From NCBI GenBank assembly GCA_946481735.1, contig CAMLOU010000006.1:1-52463 (forward strand): a stretch of 52,463 bases of DNA, written 5' to 3'. Shown here piece after piece: positions 36,999 to 46,109 of this stretch (position 1 is its first letter; the number at the start of each line of letters is the position of its first letter). This DNA is from an uncultured Cellvibrio sp. (GTDB lineage Bacteria > Pseudomonadota > Gammaproteobacteria > Pseudomonadales > Cellvibrionaceae). Below the pieces are notes generated by a model. It made no database searches, had not been told where the DNA came from, and worked only from the letters and a program-made list of their open reading frames with translations. The position numbers and the translations under genes are program-made.

Positions 36999-37790
36999 CT
37001 AGTTTTTGTTGTGCCAGAATGGCTGACCAATCGTCGGTGTGCTTGGGCTGGCGGTTTGGCGCTTTTGCATCAGGCCGGCATGAAAGGCTTTGCGACCAGC
37101 ATCAATTGCATCGGCAAAGGCTTCGGCCATCAGTGGCGGGTTGTGGGCCTTGGCAACAGCCGTGTTCAATAAAATACCATCAAAACCCATTTCCATCGCT
37201 TCGGTGGCTTGTGACGGAGCACCCAGGCCAGCATCGATAATCATGGGAACATCGGTAATCCTTTCGCGCAACATGCGTAAGTTGTAACGATTCAATAAGC
37301 CCTGACCTGTGCCAATCGGCGCACCCCAGGGCATCAATACCTGGCAGCCCACATCAAGCAGGCGCTTGCATAGAATCAAATCATCGGTGCAATAAGGCAG
37401 GACTTTAAATCCCTTTTTAATCAGGATGTCTGCAGCGTCCACCAGGCCAAACGGGTCCGGTTGTAAGTTGTAATCGTCACCAATAACTTCCAGTTTTATC
37501 CAATCGGTATCAAATAATTCGCGGGACATGTCTGCCAGTGTGACCGCTTCCTTGACTGATTTGCAGCCGGCGGTATTGGGTAATAATTTGCAGCCGCTCT
37601 CCTGAATATATTGCCAGATGGCGTCGCCATCACGGTTCGCAGGATTCTGCCGCCGCAAGCCCAGCGTAACAATATTGCAACGTGAACTGACAATGGCGTC
37701 ACGCATGATTTGTGGTGAAGCATAGAGCGCAGTGCCCAACAAAAAGCGGCTGGAAAAATGTTCACCATAAAGTAGTAGATCATCGTGCAT
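36999..37790 (-). CDS. thiG: Thiazole synthase ThiG
   Basis: ThiG (263 aa) condenses deoxyxylulose phosphate, dehydroglycine and ThiS-thiocarboxylate into the thiazole of thiamine. The TIM-barrel enzyme starts at the ATG at 37790 ([20 protein letters not shown]). The Schiff-base lysine is in [10 protein letters not shown], and the phosphate-binding [30 protein letters not shown] near the end is diagnostic. One base separates it from thiS. It ends the riboswitch-controlled operon and converges on the HD-GYP gene with 16 bases between their stops. Confidence 0.96.
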   Translation of the reverse strand: MHDDLLLYGEHFSSRFLLGTALYASPQIMRDAIVSSRCNIVTLGLRRQNPANRDGDAIWQYIQESGCKLLPNTAGCKSVKEAVTLADMSRELFDTDWIKLEVIGDDYNLQPDPFGLVDAADILIKKGFKVLPYCTDDLILCKRLLDVGCQVLMPWGAPIGTGQGLLNRYNLRMLRERITDVPMIIDAGLGAPSQATEAMEMGFDGILLNTAVAKAHNPPLMAEAFADAIDAGRKAFHAGLMQKRQTASPSTPTIGQPFWHNKN

Positions 37791-37791
37791 A

Positions 37792-37995
37792 TCAGCCACC
37801 TCCCACGGGTTTAACGATATCGATTTCATCGCCTGCTTGCAGGCAGTATTCGTTGTAAGAGGAGCGGGGCACAAACTCGCCGTTGATGGCCACTGCTATT
37901 TTACTGTCGGCAAAACCCCATGCGACGATGGCATCGCTAAGTAATGTGTTGTCGGGCATGTCAGTGAGTGTATTGTTCACGCTGAGCTGGATCAT
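37792..37995 (-). CDS. thiS: Thiamine sulfur-carrier protein ThiS
   Basis: ThiS (67 aa) is a ubiquitin-fold sulfur carrier whose C-terminal Gly-Gly is adenylated by ThiF and then thiocarboxylated. The sequence ends VKPVGGG and has the [23 protein letters not shown] core. No thiF or thiI is in the window. It sits between thiO and thiG in the minus-strand thiamine operon. Confidence 0.95.
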   Translation of the reverse strand: MIQLSVNNTLTDMPDNTLLSDAIVAWGFADSKIAVAINGEFVPRSSYNEYCLQAGDEIDIVKPVGGG

Positions 37996-37999
37996 AAAA

Positions 38000-39088
38000 T
38001 TAATGCGCTGTCAGGATGGATTGAAAAGGTTTGTCTGGCGTATTTTGAATGCAGGCCAGTACATAACTGACCACCGCCGGCGCCAAAAGAAAACCGTGAC
38101 GAAATAAACCGTTTGCACGAATTAAGCCTGGCTGACGGTCAACTCTAGGCATATTGTCCATAAAAGCCGGGCGCAGATTTACGCCCAATTCCAGAATCCT
38201 CGCTTCTGCAAAAGCGGGTGAAAGCGTGTAAAGCGCGCTGCTTAATTCCAGGGAAGATTGCAGCGTAACCGGTGAGCGATCTTCACTTTCAATTTGCGTA
38301 GCGCCAATGATAAAACGATGGCCCGGTTTAGGCACAATGTACAATTGGTAGCGCGGGTGCATTAAGCGCACAGGTCGCTGCAGGGTCACCTCGCGGGTCT
38401 CGACATGCAGCGTTTCACCGCGCACACCGCGCATTTGGTTAGCCGGGCTTTTGGCTCCCATACCACGACAATCAATCACCAGGTCGTAGTGTTTTCGATC
38501 CGTTGCGGTGGTAACAGTATGCGCACTGACTGTGACCGGGCAGTGCTCAATACATTCGCCGCCTCGTTCGCGAATTTCATTCAGCAAGACATCCAGCAAC
38601 TGTCGATTGTCGATATGGCCTTCTTCTTCCAGCAACAAACCGTTCTGAAAATTATCTTGCAGATCCGGTTCCAACTCACGGATTTCATCGCGCCTGACCC
38701 AGCGGTAACCCTGCTGTTTACGCAATACAAACTGTAAGTCCTGCGCGAATTGTTGCAGTTCGCTGGCATCCTGTGGATGCGCAACCACCAGGCTTCCACG
38801 TTGGGAAAACAAGGGAGTTAAAGGCGGGTGGCGCAATTCACTCAGCCACTGCGGCCATTGTTGAAGCGCGAACAAACCCATTTCATAGACAGCGTATTCG
38901 GATACGACGGCTTCGCTCAACGGCGAGATCATTCCGGCCGCCGTGAAGGCTGCCGCCGGGGAGGGCGATAATGGGCCTGCCTCATACAGGGTGACGCGCG
39001 CGCCGGCGCGCAGCAAGCGCCAGGCAAGCAAGCGCCCAAGCAGGCCGGCTCCGGCAATGGCAATGGCATCGGGTTGTTTAGTGTTCAC
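38000..39088 (-). CDS. thiO: Glycine oxidase ThiO (FAD-dependent)
   Basis: ThiO (362 aa) oxidises glycine to the dehydroglycine needed by ThiG, taking the place of the radical enzyme ThiH. The Rossmann motif IAIAGAGLLGRLLAWRLLRAG opens the protein, FTAAGMISPLSEA is the typical DAO-family loop, and FIIGATQIES and GLFRHGFLLAP fall in the FAD and substrate regions. I choose the GTG at 39088 because it puts the Rossmann fold at the N-terminus; a TTG at 39154 would extend into the riboswitch. It is the first gene after the TPP riboswitch. Confidence 0.92.
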   Translation of the reverse strand: MNTKQPDAIAIAGAGLLGRLLAWRLLRAGARVTLYEAGPLSPSPAAAFTAAGMISPLSEAVVSEYAVYEMGLFALQQWPQWLSELRHPPLTPLFSQRGSLVVAHPQDASELQQFAQDLQFVLRKQQGYRWVRRDEIRELEPDLQDNFQNGLLLEEEGHIDNRQLLDVLLNEIRERGGECIEHCPVTVSAHTVTTATDRKHYDLVIDCRGMGAKSPANQMRGVRGETLHVETREVTLQRPVRLMHPRYQLYIVPKPGHRFIIGATQIESEDRSPVTLQSSLELSSALYTLSPAFAEARILELGVNLRPAFMDNMPRVDRQPGLIRANGLFRHGFLLAPAVVSYVLACIQNTPDKPFQSILTAH

Positions 39089-39162
39089 AAAGACTCGATA
39101 AGCTGTGTGTGGACGACGGCAGATTGAAAGTGCAGAGAAGGGAATAGGGGACAAAGCAGCAC

Positions 39163-39260
39163 CTTGTTCCCTCCGCAGGTTTCAACCTGATCAGGTTCTA
39201 CGGGTTCGGCCGTACCGATCTCAGCCTCCGAATGTTCACATGAACACCAAGGCGCCCCGA
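39163..39260 (-). ncRNA. TPP riboswitch (THI element)
   Basis: On the reverse strand the aptamer starts TCGGGGCGCC, has the invariant GGCTGAGA with ACCCGTAGAACCTGATCAGG, and closes with CCTGCGGAGGGAAC. These match the pyrimidine-sensor and pyrophosphate-sensor helices of the TPP family. It precedes thiO by about 75 bases. A weak pairing of GGGAACAA with TTTGTCCC just downstream could be part of the expression switch; without a T-tract, control of translation is more likely than termination. Confidence 0.95.
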
Positions 39261-39271
39261 CAAGCGTGTTC

Positions 39272-39300
39272 AATATACTTGGGTGATACGCGAGCTGCAA
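39272..39300 (-). promoter_or_regulatory. Promoter of the thiOSG operon
   Basis: Reading the reverse strand, TTGCAG (39300-39295) and TATATT (39277-39272) are 17 bases apart. Transcription would start near 39265, just before the riboswitch aptamer. The site lies within 15 bases of the xseA stop. Confidence 0.75.
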
Positions 39301-39313
39301 TCAACAAACTGGA

Positions 39314-40669
39314 TCAGGGGAGAATTTTTTCGACCCGACATTGCAGTTCGCCCTCAGCCAGGCGCGCATTGATGCTATCGCCCGGTGTAACCTGACGGCT
39401 GCTGGTAATGACCCGCTGTTGCGGATCAGTGACAATGGCATAACCCCGTTGCAGGGTATTCAGCGGGCTCACCGTTTGCAGCAGGCGCGCCGCTTCGGCC
39501 AGGCGTTGCTGTTGCATGCGTAAATGGCGCTGTATGTTTTTCTGCAGTGCCGCGTGATGTTGCGCAATCTGCTGGTTCAGCTGCTGGATACGCAGCCCGG
39601 GCTGAAGCGGTTTCTGGCGCAGCATCAGGGTATTAAGCCGGGTGTGGCAGCGCAGTAATTGATGATCCACCGCGCGTACCAGGCGCAGCTCCAGTCCATC
39701 GAGTCGCTGGGCTTGTTGCTGCAAGCGTTCGCCGGGGTGACGCAACCGCGTGCGTAACCACTCCAGACGCTGGGAGAGTAAATGCAGCTTCCGCTCAATG
39801 GCTTCCTGCAGGAGGATTTCATAACCTGCAAAGGTTTCCAGCCAATCTTCAGCATCGGGCACCAGTAACTCGGCGGCAGCTGACGGCGTAGGGGCACGCA
39901 GATCTGCGACAAAATCGGCAATGGTGAAATCTATTTCATGGCCTACGGCGCTCACCAGGGGCAATTCGCTGGCAAATATTGCCCGCGCTACGGTTTCCTC
40001 GTTGAAGGGCCACAAATCTTCCAGCGAACCGCCGCCGCGTGCGAGGACGAGCACGTCAAATAACCCGGCCCGATTCGCCAGCTCGATGGCCCGAACAATT
40101 TGCGGCGCTGCCTCTTTGCCCTGAACGGCCACCGGAATCACCGTGACAGGTATCGCCGGAAATCGGCGCTTGAGGACGCTCAGCACGTCGCGAATGGCCG
40201 CGCCGGTCGGGGACGTAATGACGGCGATATGTTTGGGAAGCGAAGGCAATGGTTGTTTGTGGATCTCATCGAACAGGCCTTCGGCGGTCAGCTTGGCTTT
40301 CAGGGCTTCAAAGGCGCGTTGCAAGGCGCCGAAGCCGGCTTCTTCCATGTGTTCGACAATTAGCTGATAGTCGCCCCGGCCTTCATACAGGCTGACCCGC
40401 GCCCTTAACAGCACCTGTTGCCCCTGACGGGGGGCGAAGCGAACCAGCGTATTGCGGTTGCGGAACATGGCGCAACGGACCTGGGCCTGGTCGTCTTTCA
40501 GGGTGAAATACCAGTGGCCAGAGGAAGGTTGGGAGACGTTGGATAGTTCCCCCTCCACCCACAACAGGGGCAGGTGGGTTTCCAGTAACTGTTTCGCCCG
40601 GCGATTTAGCTGGCTGACGGAGAGCACGTCGCGATCAGTGCTGCTGGTGAAGATATCGGAAGTAAACAT
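39314..40669 (-). CDS. xseA: Exodeoxyribonuclease VII large subunit
   Basis: XseA (451 aa) is the catalytic subunit of ExoVII, which degrades single-stranded DNA with small XseB subunits. The N-terminal OB domain (LSVSQLNRRAKQLLETHLPLLWVEGELSNVSQPSSGHWYF) is followed by the catalytic domain with ITSPTGAAIRDVLSVLKRRFP and LARGGGSLEDLWPFNEE. A long coiled-coil region (about 270-410) precedes the C-terminal QRGYAIVTDPQQRVI motif. Length is typical (about 456). It is divergent from guaB; xseB is not in the window. Confidence 0.96.
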   Translation of the reverse strand: MFTSDIFTSSTDRDVLSVSQLNRRAKQLLETHLPLLWVEGELSNVSQPSSGHWYFTLKDDQAQVRCAMFRNRNTLVRFAPRQGQQVLLRARVSLYEGRGDYQLIVEHMEEAGFGALQRAFEALKAKLTAEGLFDEIHKQPLPSLPKHIAVITSPTGAAIRDVLSVLKRRFPAIPVTVIPVAVQGKEAAPQIVRAIELANRAGLFDVLVLARGGGSLEDLWPFNEETVARAIFASELPLVSAVGHEIDFTIADFVADLRAPTPSAAAELLVPDAEDWLETFAGYEILLQEAIERKLHLLSQRLEWLRTRLRHPGERLQQQAQRLDGLELRLVRAVDHQLLRCHTRLNTLMLRQKPLQPGLRIQQLNQQIAQHHAALQKNIQRHLRMQQQRLAEAARLLQTVSPLNTLQRGYAIVTDPQQRVITSSRQVTPGDSINARLAEGELQCRVEKILP

Positions 40670-40791
40670 GGCGCCTATTCTAGGCGATGACAGTCAGCAA
40701 CGGCCACCTTTCCAACGCGTTCCCGGGAGAAAAATGACGCTATATCAGTGGTTTGACCCGGTGCTGTCACACAACATCTGGTAGCGACTGG

Positions 40792-42334
<1,543 letters not shown>

Positions 42335-42347
42335 ACAACAGGATGAT

Positions 42348-42380
42348 ACTCGGGCGGCTTGGCCGCCCGAGTGATTTTTA
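42348..42380 (+). terminator. Strong stem-loop between guaB and guaA
   Basis: ACTCGGGCGGC (42348-42358) and its exact complement (42362-42372) form an 11-bp GC-rich stem with a 3-base loop. It is followed by GATTTTTA. It may partly terminate guaB transcripts or protect the guaB mRNA 3' end, lowering guaA relative to guaB. Confidence 0.75.
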
Positions 42381-42423
42381 CCCCAACAGAATTGTTATTG
42401 ACTCCTTCAGCATTGGAACCTTC

Positions 42424-44001
42424 ATGACCCAGGATATACACGCACAACGCATTCTTATTCTCGATTTTGGCTCACAGTACACGCAGCTCATTGCGCGCCG
42501 TGTGCGTGAAATCGGCGTTTATTCAGAAATCCGCGCCTTCGATATGAGTGAGGCAGAAATTCGTGAATTTAATCCGCGCGGCATTATCCTGGCCGGTGGG
42601 CCGGAGTCGGTTACCGCCGAAAAATCTCCCCGTGCGCCGGAACTTGTTTTCTCACTCGGCGTACCGGTATTAGGCATTTGCTACGGTATGCAAACCATGG
42701 CGGAGCAATTGGGTGGTTCGGTGGAGTCCTCCAATTTGCGTGAATTCGGCTATGCTCAGGTAAAGGTACACGGTGACTCCGCGTTGTTTAAAGATATCAA
42801 GGACCACGTTGATCACGATGGCAGTGCCTTGCTTGATGTGTGGATGAGTCACGGGGATAAAGTCAACACATTACCGGCCGGTTTCAGCATCATGGCATCG
42901 ACACCGTCGTGTCCGATTGCCGGCATGTACTCGGCGGAGAAAAATTTCTTTGGTGTGCAGTTCCATCCGGAAGTGACGCACACCTTGCAAGGCAAACGCA
43001 TCTTTGAACATTTCATCTTTAATCTGTGCGGTTGTGAAGCCTTGTGGACGCCAGCCAATATTGTTGAAGATGCCATCAAGCGGGTGCGCGAACAGGTCGG
43101 TAGTGACAAGGTACTGCTGGGCTTATCCGGTGGTGTGGATTCTTCAGTGGTTGCTGCCTTGCTGCACAAGGCCATCGGTAACCAACTCACCTGCGTTTTT
43201 GTCGACAATGGGCTGTTGCGCAAAGATGAAGGCGATCAGGTAATGGATATGTTCGCCAAGAATATGGGCGTGCGCGTGATTCGCGTCGATGCGGAAGAAT
43301 TGTTCCTGAGTAAGTTGCAAGGCGAGAGTGACCCGGAGAAAAAACGCAAGATTATCGGTAATACCTTTATCGAGGTGTTTGATACCGAAGCCACCAAACT
43401 GCAAGACGTAAAATGGTTGGCGCAAGGTACTATTTATCCGGACGTGATCGAATCCGCGGCAGCCAAAACCGGCAAGGCCCACGTGATTAAATCCCATCAC
43501 AATGTCGGTGGTTTACCGGATGACATGGCTTTTGAACTGGTTGAACCACTGCGCGAATTATTTAAAGACGAAGTACGTGCGATCGGCCTCGAATTAGGGC
43601 TGCCTTACGACATGGTATATCGTCATCCATTCCCGGGGCCGGGTTTGGGTGTGCGTATCCTCGGTGAGGTGAAAAAAGAATATGCCGATATCCTGCGTGA
43701 AGCCGATGCGATTTTTCTGGAAGAATTGCGCGCAGCAGATTGGTATCACAAAACCAGCCAGGCATTTGCCGTATTCTTGCCGGTGAAATCAGTCGGTGTC
43801 GTGGGTGACGGGCGACGCTACGAATGGGTAGTCGCATTGCGCGCTGTTGAGACGGTGGACTTTATGACGGCGCGTTGGGCGCATCTGCCCTATGACTTAT
43901 TGGAAAAAGTATCCAACCGTATCATCAATGAAATCTCGGGTATTTCGCGGGTGACCTACGATGTATCGAGCAAACCGCCAGCGACGATTGAGTGGGAGTA
44001 A
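42424..44001 (+). CDS. guaA: GMP synthase (glutamine-hydrolysing)
   Basis: GuaA (525 aa, exactly the E. coli length) turns XMP into GMP. The class I glutamine amidotransferase domain (1-200) has C86 in LGICYGMQ and FHPEVTHT. The ATP-pyrophosphatase domain has [10 protein letters not shown], and the C-terminal dimerisation domain ends [17 protein letters not shown]. The start at 42424 gives [20 protein letters not shown]; the longer frame upstream covers the intercistronic hairpin and is not used. Confidence 0.97.
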   Translation: MTQDIHAQRILILDFGSQYTQLIARRVREIGVYSEIRAFDMSEAEIREFNPRGIILAGGPESVTAEKSPRAPELVFSLGVPVLGICYGMQTMAEQLGGSVESSNLREFGYAQVKVHGDSALFKDIKDHVDHDGSALLDVWMSHGDKVNTLPAGFSIMASTPSCPIAGMYSAEKNFFGVQFHPEVTHTLQGKRIFEHFIFNLCGCEALWTPANIVEDAIKRVREQVGSDKVLLGLSGGVDSSVVAALLHKAIGNQLTCVFVDNGLLRKDEGDQVMDMFAKNMGVRVIRVDAEELFLSKLQGESDPEKKRKIIGNTFIEVFDTEATKLQDVKWLAQGTIYPDVIESAAAKTGKAHVIKSHHNVGGLPDDMAFELVEPLRELFKDEVRAIGLELGLPYDMVYRHPFPGPGLGVRILGEVKKEYADILREADAIFLEELRAADWYHKTSQAFAVFLPVKSVGVVGDGRRYEWVVALRAVETVDFMTARWAHLPYDLLEKVSNRIINEISGISRVTYDVSSKPPATIEWE

Positions 44002-44070
44002 AACAGGTTTCGCCTGACCCAGAAAGTTTGTTGCTCAATGTATATCTTCCGTGAGGCTACGCGGTGCTTT

Positions 44071-45645
44071 ATGACAATATGTTCCGTCAAGCAACTGATT
44101 CGTTTGGTGTTATTTTCTGTGTTGTTCTTCCCCGCGTTGGCGTTTGCGCAAGGCGAGGAAGAAAATAATTCAGAGCCTGGCGCGACCCTGGCGGCGGCGG
44201 AAGAAAATGCTTCTGCATCATCGGCATCGTCACAGCCCTTACCCAAGGCAGAAAGTATCAACCTTGGCGAAGTGATTCCCGAATTACAGCCGCCCAAAGT
44301 GGTGGCTGCTTCATCAGAGGAATCGTCAGTGTCACCTTCCTCTGGGTTAACATCATCGTCCTCTGCCCAAGCTTCTTCCTTACCCGCTGCGCCAGCTCCG
44401 GCTACCTCGGTTTCGCCCTCGTCCTCGTCTGCTGCCAGTGCACCTGTGGAGCAAGCAGTCGCCGCGTCATCCGTTGCGGATGAAATTACGCCTGCGGATG
44501 GTGATGCGACCTCCTCGGCGGATACACCTGAAGCAAATCCGGAAGAGAATGTTGCCGAAGAAGAGCCAGTCATTCTGTCCAAATTTATTCTGGGTGTAGA
44601 GGTGCCGCCGAACACCTCCTCGCGCCTGGTGTGGATGCCGGAAGAGCAACTCAGTGGCTTTGCGGAGCAGACGCCGGTACTTATTGTGAACGGTGCGAAT
44701 CCGGGCAAGACATTGTGCCTGACAGCGGCTGTGCACGGTGATGAACTCAACGGTATCGAGATGATCCGGCGCGTGATGTACAACCTGGAACCGGATAAAT
44801 TATCCGGCACCGTGATTGGTGTTCCGGTGGTGAACTTGATGGGTTTCCGCCGCAATTCCCGCTACCTGCCGGACCGCCGCGACCTGAATCGATATTTTCC
44901 CGGTAACACCAAGGGCAGCTCCGCGTCGCGCATTGCCCATTCATTTTTTTCCCAGGTTATCCGTCATTGCGATGCGCTAGTTGATATCCACACCGGCTCA
45001 TTTCATCGCACCAATCTGACCCAGCTGCGCGCAGATCTATCCGATGAGAAAGTGGCGGCCCTGGCGCAAAATTTTGGCACTATTGCTGTATTGAATAGTC
45101 GCGGCAACTACGGTTCCCTGCGCGCTGCGGCGGTAAGGTTTGGCGTTCCTTCCGTGACGATGGAAGCCGGTGAGCCGATGCGGATGCAGAGTGAAGTGGT
45201 GTCAGAAGGTGTGAAGGCCATCCAGGTGATGATGACCAAAACCGGTATGTATGGTAAGGCGAGCAAATGGTACAAACCGGCGCCGGTTTATTATAAATCT
45301 ACCTGGGTGCGTGCGAATCAGAGCGGCATTCTTTTCAGTCAGGCACCGCTAGGAAAACGGGTGATGCCGGGGGAGGTGCTGGGAACGGTTACTGACCCGA
45401 TTACCAATGCACGTAGCGAAATCGTTTCACCCTATCGCGGGCGAATTCTCGGCATGGCGCTGGATCAGGTCGTATTGCCCGGTTTTGCGGCTTATCATAT
45501 TGGTATTCAAACACCGGAAGCCATTCTGATTGAAGAAGGGCAAATGGAAGATGAAGATGGCGATGATGCTGGCATCGAACCGGTTGCGGAAGAATTACAA
45601 AGCAGTGAAACCACAAAGCCGCAAGACAGCCTTGAAGATGAATAA
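44071..45645 (+). CDS. Exported succinylglutamate desuccinylase/aspartoacylase-family zinc protein
   Basis: The 524-residue protein begins with a signal peptide (cleavage likely after AFA, residue 26). A roughly 140-residue Ser/Ala/Glu/Pro-rich segment without fold follows. The AstE/AspA carboxypeptidase-like domain (about 170-480) has zinc ligands H222 and E225 (AAVHGDELNG) and H307 (DIHTGS), with catalytic E365 (MEAGEP). The C-terminal barrel-like part (about 410-490) and an acidic tail end it. The family cleaves acyl or aminoacyl amides; an exported form with a linker suggests an envelope substrate, but which is unknown. Another start at 44038 would hide the signal peptide. Confidence 0.85.
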   Translation: MTICSVKQLIRLVLFSVLFFPALAFAQGEEENNSEPGATLAAAEENASASSASSQPLPKAESINLGEVIPELQPPKVVAASSEESSVSPSSGLTSSSSAQASSLPAAPAPATSVSPSSSSAASAPVEQAVAASSVADEITPADGDATSSADTPEANPEENVAEEEPVILSKFILGVEVPPNTSSRLVWMPEEQLSGFAEQTPVLIVNGANPGKTLCLTAAVHGDELNGIEMIRRVMYNLEPDKLSGTVIGVPVVNLMGFRRNSRYLPDRRDLNRYFPGNTKGSSASRIAHSFFSQVIRHCDALVDIHTGSFHRTNLTQLRADLSDEKVAALAQNFGTIAVLNSRGNYGSLRAAAVRFGVPSVTMEAGEPMRMQSEVVSEGVKAIQVMMTKTGMYGKASKWYKPAPVYYKSTWVRANQSGILFSQAPLGKRVMPGEVLGTVTDPITNARSEIVSPYRGRILGMALDQVVLPGFAAYHIGIQTPEAILIEEGQMEDEDGDDAGIEPVAEELQSSETTKPQDSLEDE

Positions 45646-45665
45646 AACGGTCACTGCATCTTCAA
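45632..45665. terminator. Inverted repeat across the convergent ends of the AstE-like and EVE genes
   Basis: TTGAAGATG (45632-45640) and CATCTTCAA (45657-45665) are exact reverse complements, each lying in the last codons of one of the two converging genes. AATAGTTTT follows on the plus strand. A shared bidirectional terminator is likely. Confidence 0.5.
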
Positions 45666-46109
45666 AATAGTTTTCCATTCCTGTGGGGTGACGGGTTGAA
45701 TCGAGAGTCGCCCCTGTCTTAGCAATACCATGTCGGCCAATAATGGGTGTTGCTTGATCTCCGCCAGTAAAATAGTGCGCGGAAATTTTTCCTGCAAGTT
45801 GATATCGACAGAAAACCAGCGCGGTGCGTCGTGACTGGATTTGGGATCGTAATAATCACTTTCCGGATCAAATTGCGTTGGGTCAGGGTAAGCTGTTTTG
45901 ACAACACGTGCCGTGCCCACAATACCAATCTGCTTGCAGTGACTGTGGTAAAGCAAGACTTCATCATCCAGGGCAATCTGGTCGCGCAAAAAATTGCGCG
46001 CCTGGTAATTGCGAATGCCATCCCAGCGCCCGGTTTGTTTTTTTTCTGCGGCCAGGTGATCAATGCCGTAAACGTCCGGTTCTGCTTTAAACAGCCAGTA
46101 ATGCTTCAT
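45651..46109 (-). CDS. EVE domain-containing protein
   Basis: The 152-residue protein is one EVE (PUA-like) domain: KHYWLFKAEPDVYGIDHL, the GRWDGIRNYQARNFLRD cage region and DEVLLYHSHCKQIGIVGTARVV. EVE domains flip out and bind modified bases; the human homologue THYN1 and stand-alone bacterial forms are poorly understood. The ATG directly abuts the stop codon of the upstream RNase II gene with no spacer, so the two are translationally coupled. That pairing hints at recognition of modified RNA, an inference only. Confidence 0.9.
   Translation of the reverse strand: MKHYWLFKAEPDVYGIDHLAAEKKQTGRWDGIRNYQARNFLRDQIALDDEVLLYHSHCKQIGIVGTARVVKTAYPDPTQFDPESDYYDPKSSHDAPRWFSVDINLQEKFPRTILLAEIKQHPLLADMVLLRQGRLSIQPVTPQEWKTILKMQ

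Noticed and set aside
43956..44855. Reverse 299-residue frame rich in Ser/Ala/Asp
   Set aside because: It mirrors the low-complexity linker of the exported AstE-like protein on the plus strand; no domain is seen.
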